A stretch of 64,000 bases of DNA from Gordius sp. MW1 (GCA_964036665.1 OZ038529.1:4340001-4404000); one strand, 5' to 3'. Positions 48,091-59,499 are shown, counted from the first letter of the stretch. Numbers and translations are program-made. The notes: a model not told the origin generated them from the sequence alone.

Positions 48091-48650
48091 CCCTCGAGAG
48101 CATTCGTGGGACACCAAGGACCCCACGATAGTTATAAACTTAAATATATAATGCGTTTAAAGGCGAATTGATCTGGCCTTTTCTGTAGTCTAATATTTTA
48201 CCAAGAACTAAATTTGCGGAAAATTTTATAACTTTTGGCTTACCACTTTTTAAAATATAGCATCTTTTTGGCCACCGGGGTCCTGTGTACCCCACGAATA
48301 AATGCTTGTATTTTTTTATATCATCATATGTTTGTGCATTTATATTTTTTTATGCATTTCCGACTTTCTTTTAATAAAAAATCATTTAATTTTTATTCAT
48401 TTTATAGTATATGATGTTAAGAGGTAAAATGAGACGAGGCATTGAAATTAAAAAAAAATTATATGACTTCAGAAAAATGTTAATAACTTTTGTAATATTG
48501 TTTAATTATTTATCACAATTTATACCATCAATTAAGAGTCCTTTACAAACATATATTCAAAATCTGAGATAATTTCAATTAACAGTTCGATAGTTATAAG
48601 AAGTTAAAAAATGGGGCCTAATATACCCCACAAATGGTCTCGCGTTCGGG
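48091..48650. mobile_element. candidate piggyBac-type non-autonomous element or end
   Basis: TTAA (48087-48090) is followed by CCCTCGAGAGCATTCGTGGG. The right end reads CCCCACAAATGGTCTCGCG and TTCGGG, an inverted match. TTAA plus CCC is the piggyBac insertion signature. No TTAA follows the right end, so that end is mutated or misassigned. A second copy is at 63077-63629. Confidence 0.5.
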
Positions 48651-48775
48651 ATTTTCATAGTGGTTTCACTAAAATATAAATCTATATCATAACATAACTT
48701 TATTAAATGGTATACAAAAAATTACATACACGACTAAAAAAAATATAAAAACAAGCTATAACTAAACGGATGGCA

Positions 48776-49021
48776 TTGGTCCGTGGATAGAAATCGTGTT
48801 GGATTTAACGATTTCCATTGTGATCTTTTGCCTGACAAAAAAGTACTCTTTCAAATCTAAATTGTTTTATTTGTATGGGCCATTCCTGGAAGTACTGCAA
48901 TAACAGGCTGACCCGTAGAAAAGGTTGAGCAAGCTCAGAGCCTCTTACAAATTCTCAAAAATGAGATTAATATCTGGTTCCTCTATGAGGAACGTACCAG
49001 AGATTAAACTGATAAGAACAG
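48776..49021 (-). pseudogene. 3' end of restriction-like-endonuclease retrotransposon
   Basis: The minus strand encodes [18 protein letters not shown], almost identical to the end of the copy at 38715-38787, then an untranslated tail with AATAAA near 48703. Confidence 0.85.
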
Positions 49022-49144
49022 AGTATTTATTGAATTTAGATATTTTCAATTTACAAATGACGAGTTTATATGAATACCTAAGCATAGGTTTACAATTATA
49101 TTTTATTTTTATTTTATAAAGGTTTACAACAACGATTGGTGGAA

Positions 49145-52100
49145 TCAGTCATCTTGAGGGATGCCTGATATATGGTGAACATAGATGTTCCTGGAGAGAT
49201 GGATGACGTCTGCTACTATTTTGTTTCTTAGAGCGATGGCGTCTTGCTTGTTTGGACACAGAAGCCTTATCAATGTCTCGTTTCCAGGATCCCAGGATCC
49301 GAGTGATCCAACGACGATTGGTTGTATTTTAACGTTTTTGAACCTTTCGCGCAGAGATTGGGCAACTGTCTGGTACTTGGAAACCTTTTCTTCCCCGGCC
49401 TTGCGAAGCGCTTCCAACCGGTTGTCAAAAGGAATGGTGGAGTCGATGATTATAGCGTCATCTCCTTTCGTGATAACCAAGTCGGGTCGAAGACCTGAGC
49501 CATCAACTGCGGTGTTTTCTCCGATAACGGTATATTTTCCGGCGATGACCACCTTCAGCTTTTCCAAGACCGAGTTGTGTCGTTTGAGGTAAGATGGAGA
49601 ATAGCGCATGCAGTGATTTAACACGTGCGGAAGCGTTTCATCCATTCCTCCACATCGACGACACCTCCGATTCTTCCCACTGCGTTTTGATGCTGCTGCG
49701 GCGTTTAGGGGGAGGAGGTTGAGACGGGCGCGGTGGATAAATCTCCAGTCGGCAAATCTGGTGTATTGTCCTGTCCGTATGAAGGCTCGGCTACTTGGAT
49801 GAGCCGCAACGCACTCAATGACTTTTCCTTGGTCAGGTAAATTTATCAATCTTTCCGAATGTGATTCTCGGCTTTCTAAGCGGAGGTTATGGGCGATTTT
49901 TTTCCTCATCAAGGGGTCGATACGATATTTTCCTTTGATGAGGAAAGGGATTCCTTCCTTGAACTCCCATATTACTCCAATTCTTTTTGAGGCCTTTCTT
50001 GCCATGGTCCACGTGTTTGAGTGCGCGTTGGACGTATTTTCATAGCATCCCTCATTCGATCCGGACAGGTAGAGTCCTAAATGTTCTGTTGTAGGTTGTA
50101 GATTTATGCGCCGGGTTATGGTTTCGTGGAGATCCATTTGGGCGAGGGCGGCAAGTGCAGTATCGGGTGATGTAAGGAACTTGTAGGCGCTATCAATGAT
50201 TAAAATGTCGGAGTCAGTGGCACATACGGGAAACCCTAAGGCTCCTTTCTTCATTTCTCCGTACACGTAACTATTGGTAGCGGCTCGGGGGAGGTAGTGA
50301 TTCGCCTTGACAAGTTTAAGAATGTGTTTGTCTAAATCTTTCCACTGACCCTTCCCATGAATGTCCATCCTCATCGCATGGTTCAAGGAGGGGTAGAAGA
50401 AAGTCTTCATAGCATCATTCTTTTGCCAAGGTGCAAGTAAGGAAGTCATGATTTTGTCAACCATTTCCCGTTGGGTTGTAAGGGACTGGCTTGATCTAGG
50501 GAGGAAGCATCCCACCGGTTTCCCGAGGAAATTTTCGAACTCTCCATCATGTATGATACGGAGTGGATGGTCATTTAGAAGAAATTGTGTGTCTCGGGAA
50601 CCACGAGGAGTGGCTGAAGAGTAATGCAAAGTTGAGCATTTAACCGGGTTTATATTGAGGTTGACTCGCGAGAGAAGCTTCGCACAGCAGTCAAGGGATG
50701 TGACCAGTTCGGCTGGTGAGTCTGCTAGAAGTACAAGGTCATCAGCATAAGCCAAAATTTTTATCTTGGAGTGAGAACCTTGTATGGTGCGGATCACCGG
50801 ATCGATAGCGGCGTTGAACAATAAGCCCGAAAGCGGACACCCTTGTTTGACACCAGCTCTGATCGGGATGGGTTCGGTTAGGGAATTGGCTGAGATGATC
50901 GACGTCGACGTCTCGGAGTAAACTGATTCGACCAGGGATATTGTATGCTCACCAACTCCCATAGCTGTTAACGCGGAAAGTAAGGCGGTATGGGAAATTG
51001 ATGGGAAGGCACTGGCTATGTCGATAAATGCGACGCAAATATCACCTGAGTTGCGGGCGAGTTCGAGGCTTCGGCGTAGAGCATAGTTATGTTCTAAAAC
51101 ACCATCGAATGGCATGAATCCCTTTTGGGCTGGGTGGAGGGCTTGGTTGGTAATCATCCAGTCGGCTAGTCTTCTATACAGGAGGCCTGCGAAAACTTTG
51201 TATGCTGTGTTGTTGAGCGATATGGGTCGCCAACTAGCAGGGAGTGAAGGGTTTTGTCCTTCTTTTGGAATAAGGATTGTCCTTGATATTTTCCATGAAG
51301 GCGGTATTTGACGGGCCTTGAGACACAGATTGAACATGGCAGCCAAAACTTTTCCTGATGGGTCTAGTTGCGTCCAGTTTCTGTAAGTGAGGCCATCGGG
51401 ACCTGGTGCGGTGTTTTCTACGAAGGCTAAACGATCTAGCACTTCGCGAGGGTGGAATGGAGGGAGATCCAATGGAACTCGACCTTCGATTAACGGAAAA
51501 ACTGTTGTATCGGCAGATTTTGGATGTGCCATTATTGAAGAGAAATGGGAGAATACATCTTCGATCGGTATCTCACAGCGCTTTTGATCCTGACCTAGGA
51601 CGTATCTCATAGCTGCTTTGCGATTCTGCCTATACTTCCTTTGGAGATTTTGCGCATCTAAAGCTGATTTGGAGAATCGTTTGGTGAGGCATGGTGGTCG
51701 GATTTTTAAGGTTTGACGTCCTTGCGAAACAATTTCATCTAGGAGCCTGTATATATGGTTCCAATCCTCGTCACGGCAGGGAGTAGTCAAAGCCTTCCCC
51801 AGAGAAGTTAGGAACGACTCGATTGGGAACTTTCTTGTCTTGACACGTGGTGCTGAGGGGTTGTCTGGGTCTTCCGCGTTGTCGTTTAGACATTCCTCGA
51901 CGGGAAGGTTGTCAAAACGATTGCTTAGGTGAATTGGGACGCCATCAGTTGACTCGGCAGAGGTCGTATGGGGTTTGGTTTTTTGTTGAGTACGATTTTT
52001 GTGTTTAGCGGTAGGCAAAGGCTGAGGGTAGGCTGGTGAACTCATCGGCAGTTGTTGAATTTTTATGGGTAATTGGGAGAGGTATGGTAGTTGTAGAAGC

Positions 52101-53449
52101 GGTTCTGTTGGCTGCTGGGAGTCTATCGTGGTATCCCTCGATGGCGAAGACTTGTGACCTGTTGGTAAGTCTATGTCATAGGGATTAAGGCTTGTCGGCC
52201 GTTGTCGACTTTTCATGGGTAATTGGGAGAGGTATGGTAGTTGTAGAAGCGGTTCTGTTGGCTGCTGGGAGTCTATCGTGGTATCCCTCGATGGCGAAGA
52301 CTTGTGACCTATTGGTAAGTGTATGTCATAGGGGTTGAGACTTGGCTGCATACGCGGCAGTTGCCGACTCGTTGTTTGACCAGATTGGCACCGGAAATCT
52401 GAAAATAAAACATAGTTATTATTGCTTAGATTAGCTTGTGTGGTCATGGACGCCGCAGACCCTCCTGCAAATGAGTACACAGGCTGAGGTGGTGTGTGGA
52501 AAGAATGCGAACTTGTTTTGTGCGCTAAATTAGAGGTGTTCACGATTAAAGTCCCCCCCAACGGATCGGTCGATGGAGAGGAGTTTATGCTAGTTACTCT
52601 CAATGGCAAAGACTTCTGAAGTGACGGGAAGTCTACATCATAAAAAGTAAGGGTGGGCTGTTTGACGGGGTTGGGTGGTTTTTGGGGAAGAGTTCGCACT
52701 CGATACGGCAACCAAGAAGCGTTACGATCATCTCCGCGTTTAATGTCAGAGACAGAAATCGGAACAACATTCTCGGCAACACGCTCATGCGTCGGAACCC
52801 TTTTATGTACCATCTTGTGCGACCTTAAGGCGGCACTCGTGGGGTATGCCGTTTGACATTCTGGGCACACATAAATGAAGTGTTCAGGCACCTTTGAGGA
52901 TACCCTAACTTTATTACCCGATGTACTTGGGCAAACATGTGTCGAAGGGCGGTATGGCATCGATTCACCGCATTGGATGCATTTTACTATAGAAACTAGT
53001 TTTAGCTTATGACATAAGATAATATGTCTTTCAATGGACTTCTTTTGAGAGGTCCACACCTGACAAGTGTACTCGTATTTGCAGTGGGGAACTGGGCAGG
53101 CAAAAAATTTTGCAGATGGAAAGGGGAAGATGAGACAGTCCCCTTCTATTTGAGGCTGTCCTTGCAAAAGGCAAGATGGCGTAAATGTAAGGGGAGATGT
53201 TGCGGCTGGCAGTTTTGGCGAGCTGAAAGTTGGTGAGTCTGTTGCTTGCGGCGCATCTTTCGTGGAAGTTGGGCCCTCATCTATGATCAGGCGGCCTTCT
53301 TCAGACGATTGGCTGTTTTGGTCGAACATCGGTGATTGAGGCGTGCTGGGGTTGCCTGGCCTGTGGCGTCTTTTGTGGCATCTTCTGGCTCGGCTTGTGG
53401 AAAAGTTGAGGCTACATTCGGGGCAGCATTTGAGTTGATTCTGCATCAC
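49145..53449 (-). CDS. R2-like non-LTR retrotransposon protein, intact 1434-codon ORF
   Basis: N-terminus has three C2H2 zinc fingers (about residues 8-25, 116-146 and 192-215), the number seen in some R2 lineages. RT motifs follow: WRPISLNN, FIDIASAFPSI, GVKQGCPLSG and YADDLVLL (near residue 900). The C-terminus has a Cys-Cys-His-Cys knuckle (CRRCGG...HVLNHC, near residue 1266) and a restriction-like endonuclease core LRPDLVITKGDDAIIIDST (near 1320). No stops or frameshifts. A 50-residue segment is duplicated in tandem at about residues 365-465. The flanks are not 28S rDNA, where canonical R2 inserts; the 3' side is another retrotransposon tail. Confidence 0.95.
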   Translation of the reverse strand: MMQNQLKCCPECSLNFSTSRARRCHKRRHRPGNPSTPQSPMFDQNSQSSEEGRLIIDEGPTSTKDAPQATDSPTFSSPKLPAATSPLTFTPSCLLQGQPQIEGDCLIFPFPSAKFFACPVPHCKYEYTCQVWTSQKKSIERHIILCHKLKLVSIVKCIQCGESMPYRPSTHVCPSTSGNKVRVSSKVPEHFIYVCPECQTAYPTSAALRSHKMVHKRVPTHERVAENVVPISVSDIKRGDDRNASWLPYRVRTLPQKPPNPVKQPTLTFYDVDFPSLQKSLPLRVTSINSSPSTDPLGGTLIVNTSNLAHKTSSHSFHTPPQPVYSFAGGSAASMTTQANLSNNNYVLFSDFRCQSGQTTSRQLPRMQPSLNPYDIHLPIGHKSSPSRDTTIDSQQPTEPLLQLPYLSQLPMKSRQRPTSLNPYDIDLPTGHKSSPSRDTTIDSQQPTEPLLQLPYLSQLPIKIQQLPMSSPAYPQPLPTAKHKNRTQQKTKPHTTSAESTDGVPIHLSNRFDNLPVEECLNDNAEDPDNPSAPRVKTRKFPIESFLTSLGKALTTPCRDEDWNHIYRLLDEIVSQGRQTLKIRPPCLTKRFSKSALDAQNLQRKYRQNRKAAMRYVLGQDQKRCEIPIEDVFSHFSSIMAHPKSADTTVFPLIEGRVPLDLPPFHPREVLDRLAFVENTAPGPDGLTYRNWTQLDPSGKVLAAMFNLCLKARQIPPSWKISRTILIPKEGQNPSLPASWRPISLNNTAYKVFAGLLYRRLADWMITNQALHPAQKGFMPFDGVLEHNYALRRSLELARNSGDICVAFIDIASAFPSISHTALLSALTAMGVGEHTISLVESVYSETSTSIISANSLTEPIPIRAGVKQGCPLSGLLFNAAIDPVIRTIQGSHSKIKILAYADDLVLLADSPAELVTSLDCCAKLLSRVNLNINPVKCSTLHYSSATPRGSRDTQFLLNDHPLRIIHDGEFENFLGKPVGCFLPRSSQSLTTQREMVDKIMTSLLAPWQKNDAMKTFFYPSLNHAMRMDIHGKGQWKDLDKHILKLVKANHYLPRAATNSYVYGEMKKGALGFPVCATDSDILIIDSAYKFLTSPDTALAALAQMDLHETITRRINLQPTTEHLGLYLSGSNEGCYENTSNAHSNTWTMARKASKRIGVIWEFKEGIPFLIKGKYRIDPLMRKKIAHNLRLESRESHSERLINLPDQGKVIECVAAHPSSRAFIRTGQYTRFADWRFIHRARLNLLPLNAAAASKRSGKNRRCRRCGGMDETLPHVLNHCMRYSPSYLKRHNSVLEKLKVVIAGKYTVIGENTAVDGSGLRPDLVITKGDDAIIIDSTIPFDNRLEALRKAGEEKVSKYQTVAQSLRERFKNVKIQPIVVGSLGSWDPGNETLIRLLCPNKQDAIALRNKIVADVIHLSRNIYVHHISGIPQDD
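52065..52364 (-). repeat. 150-bp in-frame tandem duplication inside the R2-like ORF
   Basis: Two units with period 150 bp (ATGGGTAATTGGGAGAGG at 52065 and 52215). Each codes for a SLNPYDI...LPYLSQLP segment in the linker between zinc fingers and RT. Near identity suggests a recent event. Confidence 0.92.
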
Positions 53450-53990
53450 CTAAAAGTTCCTTAAATACATATATTACAATAGAGAAAATAGTGGGAACAA
53501 TCAGGCAATTAACAGTTAGGCGGGAAAATAAAACCAATTAAGAAACGCGGGAAAGCAAAGAGGCGCGAGAAAATAATAATGGAAGAATAAGGCAGGAAAA
53601 CTAAAAGAGGGGTAAAAGCAATGGGGAGGGGAGAACTAAATGGATAAAACTAAATTTCTTGGTTAAAAATGGTAGGGCTACACTTTGATCTTAGCTAATA
53701 AAAGCCGAGAAGCGATGTGTAGAAAAATCTCGTTTTTAATATATAGGCCAAAATTTCGGCTTAGCTACGGTCTTTAGCATTTTTGAACAAAAACCTGTTA
53801 TAATTTTTGAGTAGAACGTTTTTACAGGTTAAAACGTCACGATATTGTTAATAATTTTATTTTGTAGTCTTAAAAATGAATTGTGGTATTAAAAACCCTG
53901 GTTAATATAAATATAATACCTTATTGTTCCTAAATTAATTAACTACACCTATATATTGTTTAATTTCAGTCAGAGCGAGTTCTTCCAAAT

Positions 53991-56900
53991 AGGTACAGTG
54001 CACTCACTCAAAGCTACAACAGCAGGTACACGTTTGGAAATAAGAAAAAGAAACTAACCAATAATGTTATTTTTGGATTCAATTGGAAAAAAATTTAACA
54101 CACCATAAGTGATAAAAATATTATCTGTTATTCAGATGTCATTGACGGTGAGTTTGGTTTGACGTAGGTAAAGGCAAATGGAACGCGATATTTTGGACTA
54201 TTTCCATCGTTTAATGTTAATCTTGGTATATTGTTGGAACAAAATATATTTCTTAGCACTGCAGTTAAATAAATGTAGATTAAATACATGTATTGTAAAT
54301 AATGACTTAATCAGGATTTATGCTTTAACTTATGTATACAAATACTTCTTATATTAGCTATTATTACACATTAAGATTTTATTTACAATAAAAAGGCTTA
54401 ATTAAAGTTTTATAAAGTCTTCCTTGTAAAATACTTATAGAATCATAAATATGGCCTGTGTAATTAATTTGAATATTCCTAATTCCAAATTAAATTATGT
54501 TTTATCGACTAGAGCATTATATGGGATAAACTAATATTTAACTAGTAGAAGCAGATTCAAATATATATTATATCTATTGTATAAATTGTGTAATGTTTAA
54601 TGTATCTTATGTCTGTATAATGTTAGGATAGCAGTATTTTAACAATGTGTATATATATACATAGCTAACTCTGCAGTTATATTTAATGCTTTAGATATTT
54701 TCATTAAATATTTTTAACTATATTACATTTGTATAGGCTTTTGATTTCCATATTAAAGCATCACATGCTTTTAATCGTGTATTTGGTTATCTACATATAA
54801 TTAAGTTTTAACATAATATTCATTAATTTACCTTGAGGCATATGTTATATGGATCATCTTAATTTCATAAAATTTGAAACTAATGATCACATCAATATTA
54901 AGATTATGATTACACTTAATGATAACATAAAATATTTCTGTTAATAAATGGATAAATATTTTTTAAATGAAAATTTTTTTTTCAACCTAGACTTTACTTT
55001 TAAAATCTTGTAACTAAACTTTTAAGGTTTAATAAAATTTTAATTTCATATCAGAAATATATGAAGGTTTTCTAAATTAGGTCACAGTATTCTATAATTA
55101 TACATATGGATTGAATCAAGGCCTTCTTTCCATAAAAGTAAGTGTTTAATTTTTTTGAGTAAAGGGTGTTCTTATAAAAAGAATAATTGTTTTCATTGTC
55201 TCTTTTACAAATTGTTTTTATGGCTCACTTTTGATTTTTTTATAACGGTCCTTAGAAATTTAGGCGCGTTTAATTTGGTCAAAAAAGTATAATCACGTGT
55301 TGCATTGCGTAATATAAGGTACAATTTTTTTATATTTTTCCCCGAATTCTCTAAGTGGAAAGATTGGGCCCAGTGTAAGTCCCTTTTATGACCATTCGCC
55401 TTAATATCGCTTTTCCATTAAAATATTGGATAATATATATATAAAAGCTTAGATTTTTTTATTTTCCCTCAAGCCGAGAACATAACCCACCCCCTTATCG
55501 CCCCTACATTTCTTAGGGTGTGTCTTTAAATAGGCGATTCGGTGACGTTATCCAAGGGGGAGTAAAGCAAAAAATTTCCCAACCCCCTTGGCAAAATTGA
55601 AAAATTCTGATTAATAAATAAGTTTTTAAGTAAATTAAAAGTAATTATAGTTGCATAAAAGGCTAAAGTCACTTAAAAATACCTTAAAAATATTTTTATT
55701 TTTTAATTAAATTTTCGGCAAAAAGCTTTACTCATTATTTTTCTTTTTCCGAATTCACTTGTTCGCTTGTCAAAAAAGTTACTTAAGCATTTTCCTCACT
55801 ACTTGATCCCTTCACACCTATAATTAGCATTGTTATACTTTGGGGTAAATTCTTTCGGCACTTTGAAAACTTGAATTTCCTCTCATATCTTGATAAATTT
55901 TTCAGCCATACATTTTCACTACGCAAACAATTGTAAAAATGGATCTTGACATTCAACAGGTCATTTGCAGATAACATTGCAATGCAACTAAGATAAAATC
56001 CATAAATCAGTGTTAACGAAGAGTTTAATCGAAATTTTAATTAACGGAAGTTAACGCTAATTTATATGATTTCGTTCAATTCTGAAAGACCTCGATTTGG
56101 GCAAGAGGCAAAATTTTCTTAGAAATATTTTAACTAAATCCATTGAGGTTTATTACAGATTCACTATATTTATCCCTTCTTGATTCCTTCATTAACAAAT
56201 ATATTAACGGTTTTCGATAGAAAACAAATTATATCTAACTTTCAAATCAAATCTTGTTCTTGCAAAATCCGTCAGCTAGTGCCAAAGACCCAGAAGATAT
56301 TTTTTGGCCGAATTTTAATCAAGTGATTCAAATGACAGTAACACCAACTTAAAATTAGAAATTGGTTTATGGCATATGGCTTTGTCTCAAACTTATAAAA
56401 CCCGTAGTCCCGAAATGTCCTCGACACATCAACAGCTCACAAAATGTTATTAGTGCCACAGCCTAATACAAATGCACCTTTTTCTGAAATATTAAATAAT
56501 AAATGGATTGACATTACACGACATCAACCGGCAAACTGTTTGCAGATTCTAGTAGAGTTTTTTACGGTGAACACGAATATATTTTTAATTTTTCCCATAT
56601 ACGTCAAGTTTGTGAAATATTTGCTCTCAAAGTTTTCAAACGTGAATAGCTGGCAAATTTTAAGGGAGGGCGAGGGCGACCCCAATTCTGGTGCAATTTG
56701 TAAATGAAAAAACGATAGGAAAAAGCTAATATATAAATCAAAAATTAATAAAGCTAGGGTTATAAAATTTTCTAAATGAATTCCTCTCCCCATAAACTAT
56801 AAATTAAATTTATTATATTAAACTTTTATCGATTAATATGCAAGTTATTGACGTTTAAAAACTTTAAAATCGCTGTTGTTATCAGCTTTGATTCAAAAAC

Positions 56901-57040
56901 TAATAATATATATGTGTTCACCGTATACCTATGCAAATAGTTTGCCGGTTGATTTCTTAAGTCCATTATACAATTCATCGGGATTGTTCCCATTTCTAGA
57001 TAGAAAAAGGTTGAGCAAAAGAAAAGTTAACCTTGCTTTA
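53991..57040. other. AT-rich, gene-poor stretch
   Basis: No supported gene. A 64-codon minus-strand frame at 55783-55977 has no family match or clear splice sites. 55000-57000 shows only scattered A/T-rich sequence. Confidence 0.55.
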
Positions 57041-57048
57041 TAATGTCT

Positions 57049-57270
57049 ATCAATTGCTATGCAATTTATGGGCTCGCTTTTGGTTGTCCGTCCTGTCCAA
57101 CTTGTAATTTTCAAAAATTGCCGTGTAAGCTTATACGGGATTTTAATGGTTGTGTACTTTTGCTTCTGTATAAGACTTTTTTTACTTTCACAAATAAACT
57201 AGCTAATGACCGCTTGCTTTTACTTTTCGATCTCGCCCGAGCCCAAATTCCATTATTGTTTATGGCCTGA
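57049..57270 (+). repeat. dispersed repeat, GCTATGCAATTTATGG family
   Basis: ATTGCTATGCAATTTATGGG, GCTTTTGGTTGTCCGTCC and CGATCTCGCCCGAGCCC match 31204-31440. A further partial block (GACCGCTGGTTGGCTTTAAT) is at 57664-57685. The 145-codon frame at 57357-57794 runs into this repeat and is not a real gene. Confidence 0.65.
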
Positions 57271-57996
57271 CTGCTTACCTTTATACATAAATTTCTTTTG
57301 GCAAGTTGTCTAGGTTGTTGCTATATATCAGATAATTGCGAAACTGGTGATGACCGTTGCATAACTATACTTTACCTAACCCCGGCCAACGGTCAAAGTT
57401 ATGGTTAAATGCTATTTATATTTGTTGCTTTGTGCATTTCTTTGGCCAATTTGTTCAGTTGCTTTATAACGGAAGAATGCGAAACATAATTCCCTGCAAA
57501 TTAATGATGACCGTTGCTTATTTCTACTTTATCTTACCCCAGACAAAGGCCAAAATCTATTTCTATTTTTGCGCCTGCATGTTATGGCATTTATGGTATC
57601 TTATCTTAGCTTCAAAATTCAAATATACAAAAAATAAATATATATGGCTGAAAATAAATAATAATGACCGCTGGTTGGCTTTAATTTTTCCCTCTGGATT
57701 TGCCCCCCTCCCCCTCCTTTTTACCCTCTCGCAAAAAAAGAGCCTTGCTTTTCATTTATTTATTGCTTGTTACTGCTACGCCACTGCTGTTTAAAGTACT
57801 AAATGCAGTATAATAAAATAATAACAATTTTGTAGTCAGGCCTACCACCCCTGATCTCATGTCACGTTGTCTCTCTCCATCCTATCATAAAATTTTATAT
57901 GTTTAATAAAATTATAGCTTTTAAATATATTATAGAGGTATTGAATTCTATAGTGATGGTAATCAAGCACTGTGTATCCTAATGAGTAGGATAGAG

Positions 57997-58731
57997 CAGT
58001 GATTCTTAACCTGGGGGTCGCGACCCCCTAGAGAGTCGCAAGAAGTTTGCCGGGGGGTCGCCAAATTTTTTTATAATAAAATAAAAATATTCAGAAAAGC
58101 TTTAGAAAAAATACTCACCAGGGGATTCGAACTCGTTGCCTTAAGATTCATTATTAGAATTAATAAATGATTGTAATTTAAAATCTTTGTTTAAAACTAA
58201 AAGTTTGCCGCAGTTTTGGATACAAATTCGTGGAGAATATCCTCCATTATTTTCAGCAGCAATTCAAAATTTGCTGCCCTTCGCTAGTATATATTTGTGT
58301 GAAAAAGGCTTCTCAACTATGGTGGATATAAAAACTAAAAAACGCAATCGATTGCGACTAGATTCCTGCATGAGGATAGCATTACAATTAATTGAACCAA
58401 GAATTAACAAATTGGGTGAAGATGTTCAGCAGCAGAAATCTCATAAAATATATTTCCGAATGCATATATTTTTTATTTTAAACATTGTTTTTATGTTTAA
58501 TTATGAAGTTTTTATGTTATTATTTTTTCATTATCTATTTAAATCTTAAATAGATAATGAAATAATAAAGTTGTGTTTTATGTTTATTAAATAATAAAAT
58601 GAAAATCTTTATATTATAGATAATATAACAAATATAAATTATTATGAAAAAAATGGGGAGCCGCAAACAAATTATAAAATATTTGGGGGGGGGGGGGGGG
58701 GTCGCGTGTATAAAAAGGTTAAGAACCACTG
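57997..58731 (+). mobile_element. hAT (Buster-type) deletion derivative, perfect 8-bp TSD
   Basis: Ends CAGTGATTCTTAACC and GGTTAAGAACCACTG are inverted repeats. GGATAGAG flanks both sides (57989-57996 and 58732-58739). Only the C-terminal part of the transposase survives (58187-58549). A G run of about 18 lies next to the right end. Confidence 0.94.
58187..58549 (+). pseudogene. hAT transposase C-terminus (ZBED5/FAM200-like)
   Basis: LPFASIYLCEKGFSTMVDIK and RNRLRLDSCMRIAL are the C-terminal dimerisation block of the ZBED5/FAM200-type hAT transposases. BED finger and catalytic residues are missing, so it is a 5'-deleted remnant inside the element. Confidence 0.85.
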
Positions 58732-58895
58732 GGATAGAGTATCAGATAAAAATGCTGGAGAGGCGAAGGGGTAGTAGCAAAAAGTAACACATGTATAGAG
58801 CTGTGTGCCTGAGTGAGCAGCATTATAAGTTAACTAACAGATTTAATATGAGCAAATGCTATGAGCAAGCAGTTTCTCTAAACTGCTCATACTGC

Positions 58896-59236
58896 TCATA
58901 GCATCTCATATCACATTATAATTATAATGTGTTGTTTTTAATATCTCATATCACATTATAATGTGTTGTTTTGTTTTAATACATTCTGTTTAACAAAATA
59001 TGGCTATTTGCATAGGCGTAAGTAGGATTTCCTCAAAGGGGGGGGGGGGGTATAAAATTTGTAAGATCAAATTTTTTTGTAACTCATAGCATCTCATATC
59101 ACATTATAATGTGTTGTTTTGTTTTAATACATTCTGTTGTTTAACAAAATATGCTATTTGCATAGGCGTAAGTAGGATTTCCTCAAAGGAGGGGGGGGGG
59201 GGGTATAAAATTTGTAAGATCAAATTTTTTTGTAAC
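58896..59236 (+). repeat. imperfect tandem duplication of ~150-180 bp
   Basis: CTCATAGCATCTCATATCAC starts both units (58896 and 59082). Each unit runs through a TTTGCATAGGCGTAAGTAGG segment and a G run to TTTTTTTGTAA. The second unit passes into the MITE at 59161. Confidence 0.88.
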
Positions 59237-59416
59237 GATTTTTTTGAGTTCTAAATGTTTTGTTTCCTAAAAAGTGATATTGGCGTAAAAATAATAAAAT
59301 ACAAAAAGTGAAATTGCAGCAAATCTTTTTTTTATAAATATACAATGTAAAAATTATATATATTGAAAATAATGGGAGGGGTTCTAATCGGAAAACCACC
59401 CCTCCCTACGCCAATG
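59161..59416. mobile_element. hAT-type MITE, CATAGGCGTAAG ends, perfect 8-bp TSD
   Basis: Left CATAGGCGTAAGTAGG, right CCCTACGCCAATG. GCTATTTG precedes (59153-59160) and follows (59417-59424). The left 67 bp plus flank are duplicated at 59011-59077, so the duplication came after insertion. Confidence 0.9.
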
Positions 59417-59499
59417 GCTATTTGTTATGGATTTATATTTTTTAAGGCTAATTTTTTTTGCAATTATCTTTATATTTGGCTAAAATATATTTTGATATT

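Larger units (their letters stand above)
47853..49021. repeat. 1.17-kb duplicated block, copy 1
   Basis: Matches 62839-64000 with about 1-2% differences by eye. It contains the piggyBac-like 3' flank, an inverted-repeat segment (48091-48650) and the minus-strand 3' end of the restriction-like-endonuclease retrotransposon (48776-49021). Confidence 0.95.
49145..53990 (-). mobile_element. R2-group retrotransposon (boundaries approximate)
   Basis: The ORF is followed on the minus strand by about 100 bases of AT-rich sequence before the 48776-49021 retroelement tail, so its 3' UTR is short or merges with it. The 5' boundary is not visible; 53450-53990 is a purine-rich stretch that could be its 5' UTR. 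Confidence 0.6.

Noticed and set aside
49185-53236. Plus-strand open frames opposite the R2-like ORF
   Set aside because: They are antisense shadows of a single long coding frame.
57357-57794. 145-codon open frame on the plus strand
   Set aside because: It reads into a dispersed repeat shared with 31204-31440 and has repetitive, low-complexity hydrophobic content without a family match.
58113-58130. B-box-like GAGTTCGAATCCCC (minus strand) inside the hAT element
   Set aside because: No tRNA fold around it; probably a captured repeat fragment.
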